A DNA stretch of 20,951 nt from CAYNYI01 sp964401455 (GTDB taxonomy: Bacteria > Fibrobacterota > OXYB2-FULL-49-7 > CAYNYI01): NCBI GenBank assembly GCA_964401455.1, contig CAYNYI010000051.1, positions 1-20,951 of the forward strand, written 5' to 3'. The notes under the pieces are model-generated. The model had not been told where the DNA came from. It did not search any database and saw nothing but the letters and a program-made list of their open reading frames with translations. The translations under genes and the position numbers were made by a program. Shown one piece after another: positions 9,301 to 16,044 of the stretch. Position 1 is the first letter of the stretch. The number at the start of each line of letters is the position of its first letter.

Positions 9301-12300
9301 AGACAAATACCCGAGAATAAGGGCAGGGAAAATTTTATTCGAACAGGCTGAATATTCCGCTTCCGCAGAATACTTTAAAAACGCCTACCTGAAAGACCCG
9401 GCCGATAATGAGCTCAAATTGCTCCTTGCGAAAGCATATTATCGCGATTCCTCTTTTTCGGAAGCCGCTGAATTCTCTGGCAAAGTACTCGCTTCTGACA
9501 GCGCTTCTGCCGAAGCCGCTCAAATTGCCGCCTCGTCCTTCAAAGCTCTCGGTCAGCCTGATAAATCCGCTCCGTTTTTTACATTGATAGAGAAACACGG
9601 CGGAAGACCGACGCTTATGATGGGAGAAACGTATTATAAAAGCGGAAAACCTGAAAAAGGCGCGACGGTACTCGAAAAAGTGACGGCTGATTCTTCACTT
9701 ACCGATCAAGAGAGGGAACGGGCCGCTTTTATACTTTCTGAAATATACCGGGAACTCGGACAAAAAGAGAAGCTTGCGGCATCTCTCGAAAAATATCTGG
9801 AAATTTCTGGCAGCCCCGATGCTTTGCGGGAACTCGGTTTTATATATGCGTCATTGAAAAAAAATGAAAAAGCGATAGACGCTTTGCTTGGTTATGACAG
9901 CGCCACAAAAAAAGCCGGAGTGGATGAATACATTCTTCTTGACAGCCTTTATGAAATCTCGGGTAATATTAAGGGAAGAATTACCGCGCTGAAAAATCTA
10001 CTCGGAGCTTCAAAAAAAACATCGCATACAAGATTGAAACTCGCTGAAATTTATTATGGTCAAAAAGAATACGACAGCGCCCTGGTTTATTCCGGTAAAA
10101 CCGTTGCTGCCGATCCGGGAAACGCCAGGGCAATTCTTATTCAGGCGCGCTCATATTCAGCTATGGAGAAAATCAAGGAAGCACTTTCAAAATATTCAAA
10201 AGCGGTTACCTTGATGCCCTCCGAAACTGATGTTAGAAGGGAGTACGGTCTGCTTCTTTTCAAAGAAGGGCGCGAAATGGATGCCGCCGGAGAACTTGAG
10301 CTTGTTGTAAGAGAAAACAAGACCGATTCTGAAATTCTGAAAATCCTATCGAGAATTTATGAGAGTACCGGTGATCTCATGTCTCTGAACAGGATTAACA
10401 CACTGCGTCTTGATATTGAACCTGAAAACCCGGAAGCTCTTGTCCGGAAAGGTATTTTCCTTGATAGCCGGGACAGTTCAGATAAAGCGCTTTCGCAATA
10501 TGAAAAAGCCCTGAAGACTGATCCTGAAAACTCAAAAGCTCTGGAACGCGCGGCGGATATTTATCAGGAAAAAGGGAAAACCGCAAAATCCGCTGAATAT
10601 TACAAAAGAGCACTTGCAGATACATCCTCAAACAGACTGCTCCTTAAATATTCAAAAGCGCTTATTGCGGAAAACAGAATAGATGACGCAAAGAAGAGTC
10701 TTGAATTAATAACTGCCCGGGACACTTCTTTTCATAGTGCTTACTATCTTCTCGGGAAGATACTTATGAGTGAAAAAAATTATGACAATGCAGCTACTAA
10801 TGCGGGAACAGCGGTTAAACTGTCTCCTGATAACATGGATTATATTTCCCTATTGGCTGACGCTCTTTATCTCGCTGGAAAATACCCCGAGGCGCTGCCG
10901 CAATATATGAAAATCATCTCTTCAGAAAAAGCCGGAGCCGAAGATTATTACAGGGCCGGGAATATTTTAAAACAGCAGAAAAACTACTCAAAATCTCTTC
11001 CGCTTCTTGAAAAAGCAAGACTGCTTATGCCCTCCGAAAAAAAATATCTCGAAGAATACGCATCGGTCTCATACAGCAGTAAAGATTATAAAAAATCCGC
11101 AGAACTTTATCAAAAACTTCTCGATAAAAACCCGGATGAGGCCGTTTTTAATTATCGTGCGTCTGTATCCCTGATAAAATCCGGACAAAGAGAAGAAGCT
11201 CTTTCGTATATCAGAAAAGCCTACGGTAAATCTCCCGAAATGTACGAAGGCGACACGGCCGCCGCCCGTGTTTTGTACGGGGGTGGCGAATACGGTAAGG
11301 CCGTCAATATTCTTGAAACTGTTGCCTCTAATGACAATACCCCCGTATCCATACTTAGGCTTTATGCCAATTCTCTAAAAGAAAAAGGAAACAGCGAAAA
11401 AGCCGGGGATATTGTTGTTTCAATGAACCGCCGTAACGGAAAAAACGATTTGTTGAAGGAGGCCGGAGAGCTTTATTCCGAGGCATCCAGGGATTCTCTT
11501 TCTTCATTATACTATGAGGAATATCTAAAATCATCACCCCGGGATACCTCCGTTCTTCTAAAGCAGCTGAAGTATTACCGCAAAAAAGAGAACGCAGACG
11601 GCACTTTTAAAACTTTAGAAAGATTGTTTGCGGCGGTTCCGGACAGGTCAGCCTATACGGAGGAATACACCGCGCAGTTGAATAGACGGAATAAATACCG
11701 GGAAAGTATTATTGCCGCTGAGCGTTTTTTTAAACTCCAACCATCATCGACAGATGCCGGAATATATCTTAACCTCGCAAGAGCATACAGCGCAACAGGC
11801 AATAACAGAAGTGCTCTTGAGAGGTATTCATCAGCGCTCCGATACAGCCCGTCAGACATAAAAGCCCGTCGCGAATACGCTGAACTACTGGCTAAACAGG
11901 GTTTAAAGAAAAAGGCCGCTGAGAACTATCAGAAGATTCTCGAGTCCGATGAAGCGGATACATCCGACGCATACGCGCTCGCTGAAATATATGGAGACCT
12001 CAAGAATACCGAGGGCCTTAAAAAGACACTAGAGAAAATAGTGGAAATGGCGCCGGAAGATCATCAGTCCAGACGAAAACTCGCGGATATGCGCTATCTG
12101 GGAAAAGAATATGAAGACGCTATAAGCCACTATGAAATTTTGATAGATAAAAACCATACGGATGCGGTATTATTTATTAACACCGGAAACATTTACCTTG
12201 CCGGTAAAGATACCTCCTCTGCTGTAAAGAATTATGAGGCTGCAGTAAAAGCAGACCCTTCTCTTGACAGGATACATTACAGGCTAGCGGGGCTCTATAA

Positions 12301-15300
12301 GGCAACGAGCCTGACTGACAAAGCCCTGCAAAGCGCGCTTATGACCGTAAAGAATGATTCACTGAATGCAGGCGCGCATATTATGGCTGCTGAAATATAT
12401 AAAAATAAAGGTAATCATAAAGAAGCGGCCGCCAGTTATAAAAAAGCTTCCGCCGTCAGGCCAAAGGATACAGAAATTCTGCATGAACTCGCAAAGCAGC
12501 TTGTCCAGGCAGGCAGTAAAGACAGCTCAATTATGGTATACAGAAGCATCCTGACCCTGAATTCCGATGATAATGAAGCGGTTGAAAAACTGGGTTCGCT
12601 TTTATATGAAAAAGCTTATTATAAAAAAGCGGTCCCTCATCTACGCAGATCATACCTGAACAGCAATAAACAAAAAATTCTTAATATGCTCGGCCGTGCG
12701 CTATATGAAACAAAAGAATATGTAGAAGCTTCCAAGTATCTGAAAAAGATGCATTTACTCGCTCCGTCCGAGATTGATATTCAACATATGCTCGCCGTGT
12801 CCTACTTAAAAACCGGCGAAAAAGATCTGGCGCTGCAGTATTATTTGAAAGTTAACAGAGAAAAACCTTCCTTGATTAAGAATGAGAAAGAAGCCGCCGC
12901 GCTATTCTTTAATACGGGTAAATACAAGGAAGCAGAGAGAATATTCCGTAACATTGCAAAAACTGAAAAGAAGGATTCCGACGCTTTTTATTTTCTGGGT
13001 AGAATAGCCGAGGAAAAGAATCCTGAAGAAGCCATCCAAAACTATGAAAAGGCATATAATCTTAACTCAGAACGTGAAGATCTTGTGAAGCGCCTCGGAC
13101 TAATATACGCCTCGACCGGAAGAGATCAGATGTCGCTTTTTTATCTGAATAAGCTTGTAGAGGAAAATAAAGCGGATGAGGAAGCATTGCTTGCTCTTCT
13201 AAAACTATACAGTAAGGCCGGCGACGAAGATAACCGCCAGAAAACACTTTTTAAACTTATAAAAAAAGACCCGAAAAATCCTGATTACGTTAAGTCATAT
13301 TCCAGGATTCTAATCGATAAAAAACAGTTTGATCTTGCCGCGCGCTACCTGAACGGTGCTATATCTCTTGACCCGAAAGACGACGAATCCTACTATCTGC
13401 GCGCTCTTGTATATGAGGGTAAAAACTGGCTTAAATCGGCAAGATCGAATATGGCCCTCGCTGTAAAATACAGATCTTCCAATCTTCAGTACAGAAAGGA
13501 GTACGGAAGAATCCTTGTGAAATCAAATTGGCACAAAACAGCTGCGAAGCAATATGAGTTTATCATCAGGAATGATCCTAAATCCTCATGGGCCGCGGAG
13601 GAACTTCTTAATATTTATAAAAAGACGGGAAACAGGGCGGGGCTTAATAAAACAGCCCAGATGCTGGCGGCCCTCGACCCCAATTCTGTTCCGGCCCGAA
13701 AAATACTCGCCGACAGGTTTTATCGCTCGGGTGAATACTCTTCCGCCGCGGTAGAATTCGAAAAGCTGGATAAAATAATAAAAGATGATAAAGACATCAA
13801 AGACAAGCTTGCTGTCTCACTCTATAAAACCGGAAAAAATAAAAAGGCCCTTGAGGTCCTTACCGAATCATTGAAAATGGATTCTTCTAACTGGAAACTT
13901 CAGGGAATGAAAGGAGATATCCTGAAAAAACGCGGCGAAAAGGATCCGGCGCTTGAGGCTTATAAACTCGCCGTCAAGCATAATCCTGAAGATCACAGCT
14001 CACATTTTGCGGCGGCGCAAATTCTTGAGGAAAAGGGCAGAGCCGGTGAGGCATTGGTTTCCGCCGAAAAAGCCTCGGAAATTAGTGCGGGAAACACTGA
14101 TTACAGGATGCTTGCCGGTGAACTTAATTATAAAAGCGGGAATACTGATGATGCCTTGAAGCACCTTGGGTTTGTTATTTCAAAAGAACCAAAGAATCAG
14201 ACCGCTAATTATCTGGCAGGGAAGATATATCTTGGCAAGAAAAGGCCGAAAGCTGCTGTAGATTTCCTTGAAACTGCCTATATGCTTGACCCTGCTTCAC
14301 AAGAAAAGGCCGCATTATACGCCGAGGCTCTTTATCGCGCGGGAATGTACACAAAAGCGATGCCGGTATTGAAAAAGTATTCAGACGGAAACATTGATCT
14401 CAAATCTTTTCTCGGAGCAGCATTATACAAAACCGGGAAAAAGGATTCGGCCGCTTCTGTTTTCTCAGAAGTTTATGGTAGTAACCCGGATAAGCTCTCC
14501 GGAATGCCTGAAGCCGCGCATTCTCTGTATGGTTCGGGAGAAAAGAAAAAGTCGCAACGCATACTTGAGTCTGCTTTGCAAGCCGGAAATGCCGAAATAG
14601 AAGATAGAGAACTTTTAGCCGAAATATATAAAGAAAATAAAAACTGGGAAAAAGCGGCTTCTGTTTACGAAAAACTCTATTCCGATAATAAAAAGCCAGA
14701 ATATAAGAAGCAGCTTGGACTTGTATATGAAAAATCAGGAAAACTTTCTGAGGCAGCCAGAGCTTTGAGGGAATATACAAGCAGAGTTCCACGAGACGGA
14801 GACGCTTTTAATAAGCTTATTAAACTGTATAGAGAAACAGGAAATACCGCAGAAATAAACGCCATTCTTCCAAAAGCTGTCGAGGCGGATCCGCAGAATC
14901 CGGATCTGCGTTTTGCATATGCTGAATATCTTATACAGAAAAATAATTATTCGGCGGCTGAAGCCCAGCTGAATATTCTTGTCGGAAAGCACACGTCTCA
15001 TGCGGAAGGTTTTCATCTTCTCGGTATCGTAATGATAAATAAAAACTGGCTGAAAAGTGCGACGACTTATTTTGCGAAAGCTGTAGAACTGGCGCCTTCA
15101 TCAACAGAAATGCGAAAAAGCTACGCCGATATTTTATACAGGCGTGAGCTTAAGACAGCCGCGGCAAAGGAGTATAAAAAGATACTGGAAAATCAGCCGG
15201 GAGATTCTTCGGCGGTTGAAAGGCTCGGTGAAATTTACAGAAAGACAGGAAAAGAAAACGAACTTTTCGAGCTATACAAAAAAGAATATGATATTGTAAA

Positions 15301-15769
15301 AGGAAACCTTCAGGTCCATAAATTTTTAGGAGGGATATACGCTTCTAATAATCAGATTAACGACGCAGTTTTTGAGTATGAAAAAGCGCTCGAAATTAAA
15401 AAAACTGATACGGAAGTTCTCAAAAAGCTTGGGTTTCTTTATAAAAAGCAGGGCAAAACGGACCGCGCAATAAATTCGTATATGCAGCTCAGCAAGTTTA
15501 TAGAGGATTCTCCGGAAGTCCATTACAGACTGGGAGACCTGTTTCTTGATGATCAGAATTACACTCTTGCGATGATGAAGCTTCAGGAATGCCTGAATCT
15601 GGACCCGCGGCATAAGATGGCAAACTTTAAACTGGGAATGGTTTATTATAATTTACGTGAAAACAGCCGTGAATACGCTAAAAAATCGCTTGAGTATTTT
15701 GAAAAATATATGTCGCTGGGTGGGAAAAAAGAGAATATTCCGGTGGAAATGAGAAATTATATTAAATAG
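6320..15769 (+). CDS. TPR-B: giant exported tetratricopeptide-repeat protein, 3149 residues
   Basis: This is a single intact frame of 9.45 kb. Residues 1-18 form a Sec signal peptide (R4, hydrophobic core 5-16, cleavage after SFA). The rest is about 90 TPRs in continuous array, with no catalytic domain, transmembrane segment, sorting signal or OmpA/lipoprotein anchor visible; export to periplasm or cell surface is inferred. Above the 34-residue unit there is a 16-TPR period of about 543 residues, marked by non-canonical B units (Y121, 666, 1211, 1753, 2297, 2837) and A units (Y256, 802, 1347, 1891, 2433, 2973). Only one Cys is present, C3091, matched by C1279 of TPR-A. The last 176 residues (PRHKMANFKLG, NLRENSREY, LGGKKENIP) are a conserved end shared with TPR-A. 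The two genes are tandem paralogues, TPR-B with about three more periods. Role unknown: a scaffold or long spacer is plausible; enzymatic activity is unlikely. Confidence 0.93.
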   Translation: MIIRFFIVVHLLILSSFAADSAAVSLAPEEKFLSILEDDENNYDALYGLAEYYHGNDEPEKAITYFNKSLSVNNKNKGTYLKLARLYQKIGAPEASLEFYQRYIKEVPDDIDALKELSEIYRKSNQPEKASAVINDAISRNPDNKALRHFQADRLLDSKDTAAALNVLKEVLRKDPGDTASLKILSTVYANRGNLKEAAVYLAGLYEIYPADDSLAFLFGRALIKAGKQNRAAEVYEKLYNENRSEEAASNLVSIYRKTGNKDKLADILKKTVKAEEKYVSDLRFLSDYFSAKKDKTNSLKYSTMLYNADKSPESALLSAKIYHSEGNSDKALEYYGKYLELKKDTAVQRAAGELAVRNKDTSAALSWLGEYYKQNSENAELTEMLAGLLKTRKRNDNENDTYIRVVKKVLEKKPDSFEWNMEAGRAYMRSDDFAKAASAFNNAALIKKSSPLPRYRLGEALKKNNDINGAVSAFKKAFSLSPSEKKYAVSYARALADKNDFKTAAEVYSSILNNSPGDVSVHLELAGVYSDAGQSALAARHFEKADSLNPDGSGGGLDRAEVYFKLEKYEKALPILEKLSEEGAENPEVFLMLAKIYEERRNTAARVSALINAAKLDSSDTGSRIKLADYYLKQNNHSEAEKMLLSAFSVDSTNTLVMKKLSDVYRKSGNDEKLLDILLKAESAGEGSFELYKETASLFYEKQEFKQAAAYYGKMSKEKPDNREALIMRARSLVKSNDTVTALDSYAEYLKLSPSDGDAAENYGMLLFRSGKKEKGALWLSKALDAGRKNKPVLETLAEYYKAAGNNDEYKRVKKQLAVIDPADAEALVILAEEYESAGRYSEAEKNYLKALAAEPENKKAIRGAGMSMAMQEKYAKALPYLRKSDGKSAGKELKKQLGISLLESADTVAALSAFEEYFDINRNTDIDTRLKTARLYRASKKPLKAVTHYKKLLGSSADTGKVLTEIAEVYKEAGKNDSALNYFRRSSIALPSDKYPRIRAGKILFEQAEYSASAEYFKNAYLKDPADNELKLLLAKAYYRDSSFSEAAEFSGKVLASDSASAEAAQIAASSFKALGQPDKSAPFFTLIEKHGGRPTLMMGETYYKSGKPEKGATVLEKVTADSSLTDQERERAAFILSEIYRELGQKEKLAASLEKYLEISGSPDALRELGFIYASLKKNEKAIDALLGYDSATKKAGVDEYILLDSLYEISGNIKGRITALKNLLGASKKTSHTRLKLAEIYYGQKEYDSALVYSGKTVAADPGNARAILIQARSYSAMEKIKEALSKYSKAVTLMPSETDVRREYGLLLFKEGREMDAAGELELVVRENKTDSEILKILSRIYESTGDLMSLNRINTLRLDIEPENPEALVRKGIFLDSRDSSDKALSQYEKALKTDPENSKALERAADIYQEKGKTAKSAEYYKRALADTSSNRLLLKYSKALIAENRIDDAKKSLELITARDTSFHSAYYLLGKILMSEKNYDNAATNAGTAVKLSPDNMDYISLLADALYLAGKYPEALPQYMKIISSEKAGAEDYYRAGNILKQQKNYSKSLPLLEKARLLMPSEKKYLEEYASVSYSSKDYKKSAELYQKLLDKNPDEAVFNYRASVSLIKSGQREEALSYIRKAYGKSPEMYEGDTAAARVLYGGGEYGKAVNILETVASNDNTPVSILRLYANSLKEKGNSEKAGDIVVSMNRRNGKNDLLKEAGELYSEASRDSLSSLYYEEYLKSSPRDTSVLLKQLKYYRKKENADGTFKTLERLFAAVPDRSAYTEEYTAQLNRRNKYRESIIAAERFFKLQPSSTDAGIYLNLARAYSATGNNRSALERYSSALRYSPSDIKARREYAELLAKQGLKKKAAENYQKILESDEADTSDAYALAEIYGDLKNTEGLKKTLEKIVEMAPEDHQSRRKLADMRYLGKEYEDAISHYEILIDKNHTDAVLFINTGNIYLAGKDTSSAVKNYEAAVKADPSLDRIHYRLAGLYKATSLTDKALQSALMTVKNDSLNAGAHIMAAEIYKNKGNHKEAAASYKKASAVRPKDTEILHELAKQLVQAGSKDSSIMVYRSILTLNSDDNEAVEKLGSLLYEKAYYKKAVPHLRRSYLNSNKQKILNMLGRALYETKEYVEASKYLKKMHLLAPSEIDIQHMLAVSYLKTGEKDLALQYYLKVNREKPSLIKNEKEAAALFFNTGKYKEAERIFRNIAKTEKKDSDAFYFLGRIAEEKNPEEAIQNYEKAYNLNSEREDLVKRLGLIYASTGRDQMSLFYLNKLVEENKADEEALLALLKLYSKAGDEDNRQKTLFKLIKKDPKNPDYVKSYSRILIDKKQFDLAARYLNGAISLDPKDDESYYLRALVYEGKNWLKSARSNMALAVKYRSSNLQYRKEYGRILVKSNWHKTAAKQYEFIIRNDPKSSWAAEELLNIYKKTGNRAGLNKTAQMLAALDPNSVPARKILADRFYRSGEYSSAAVEFEKLDKIIKDDKDIKDKLAVSLYKTGKNKKALEVLTESLKMDSSNWKLQGMKGDILKKRGEKDPALEAYKLAVKHNPEDHSSHFAAAQILEEKGRAGEALVSAEKASEISAGNTDYRMLAGELNYKSGNTDDALKHLGFVISKEPKNQTANYLAGKIYLGKKRPKAAVDFLETAYMLDPASQEKAALYAEALYRAGMYTKAMPVLKKYSDGNIDLKSFLGAALYKTGKKDSAASVFSEVYGSNPDKLSGMPEAAHSLYGSGEKKKSQRILESALQAGNAEIEDRELLAEIYKENKNWEKAASVYEKLYSDNKKPEYKKQLGLVYEKSGKLSEAARALREYTSRVPRDGDAFNKLIKLYRETGNTAEINAILPKAVEADPQNPDLRFAYAEYLIQKNNYSAAEAQLNILVGKHTSHAEGFHLLGIVMINKNWLKSATTYFAKAVELAPSSTEMRKSYADILYRRELKTAAAKEYKKILENQPGDSSAVERLGEIYRKTGKENELFELYKKEYDIVKGNLQVHKFLGGIYASNNQINDAVFEYEKALEIKKTDTEVLKKLGFLYKKQGKTDRAINSYMQLSKFIEDSPEVHYRLGDLFLDDQNYTLAMMKLQECLNLDPRHKMANFKLGMVYYNLRENSREYAKKSLEYFEKYMSLGGKKENIPVEMRNYIK
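6680..15766 (+). repeat. Five and a half copies of a 16-TPR (~543-residue, ~1.63-kb) super-repeat in TPR-B
   Basis: Blocks counted from one type-B marker Tyr to the next run 6680-8314, 8315-9949, 9950-11575, 11576-13207 and 13208-14827, with a partial block at 14828-15766. Lengths are 545, 545, 542, 544 and 540 residues. Each block has a B unit (LxxLYxxxGN type), 135-138 residues later an A unit, and in every complete block a C unit about 100 residues before the next B. A short R/K-E-Y-G-x-L-L motif recurs 43 residues before most A markers. The last two blocks share KNWLKSA at exactly B+71 (residues 2368 and 2908). The blocks are diverged at DNA level, so this is old or fast-evolving duplication, visible mainly in the protein. 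Confidence 0.8.
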
Positions 15770-15820
15770 TAAGTTTGATATTTAATTACAATAACTTCTA
15801 AACTGTTTATGTAACAAAGC

Positions 15821-15849
15821 TTGAATTCTATTGAACATATAATTATAAT
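15821..15849 (+). promoter_or_regulatory. Strong promoter candidate for the zinc-ribbon gene
   Basis: TTGAAT (15821-15826), a 17-base spacer, then a perfect TATAAT (15844-15849); a second TATAAT directly precedes it (15838-15843). The expected transcription start near 15856 is about 3 bases before the ATG at 15859, so the mRNA should be almost leaderless. This agrees with the lack of a Shine-Dalgarno site. No terminator is seen between the TPR-B stop and this promoter. Confidence 0.55.
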
Positions 15850-15858
15850 GTACGCAAT

Positions 15859-16044
15859 ATGAAAACTAATGATAAGATCGCAGAATACGGAAGTTATGTT
15901 GATTCCGGCAAATACAGATGCGCGGATTGCGGCTATACTTATTCTGTAAAAGAGAATGAAATACTGCAGCCCTGCCCGAAGTCAAGATACCTCATACATA
16001 TAAAAAATTACTGGGAAATAGTCAACGAAGATGAAAATCAGTAA
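15859..16044 (+). CDS. Small zinc-ribbon-like protein, 61 residues, fourth Cys missing
   Basis: Residues 17-42 read GKYRCADCGYTYSVKE...LQPCPKS, the layout of small zinc-ribbon/rubredoxin-like proteins (C-x2-C, short beta hairpin, CPxC). Cys are at 21, 24 and 39, but the expected fourth ligand at 42 is Ser; His47 could substitute. The tail YLIHIKNYWEIV resembles the end of such proteins, where a W-E pair often follows the last knuckle. Function is unknown; members are usually cytoplasmic. The ATG has no Shine-Dalgarno site but sits just downstream of a very good promoter. The last 23 bases overlap the 3' end of recB on the other strand. The family pattern supports it as a real gene despite its size. 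Confidence 0.75.
   Translation: MKTNDKIAEYGSYVDSGKYRCADCGYTYSVKENEILQPCPKSRYLIHIKNYWEIVNEDENQ

Noticed and set aside
14400..15016. Three overlapping minus-strand open frames opposite TPR-B
   Set aside because: They overlap each other in different frames and have no recognisable domain; shadows of the sense coding sequence.
6320..15769. Possibility that TPR-B is several genes joined by assembly of a repeat
   Set aside because: The frame is open with no shift over 9.45 kb, blocks differ clearly from each other in sequence, and the ends match TPR-A; a collapsed or falsely joined repeat would show near-identical copies.
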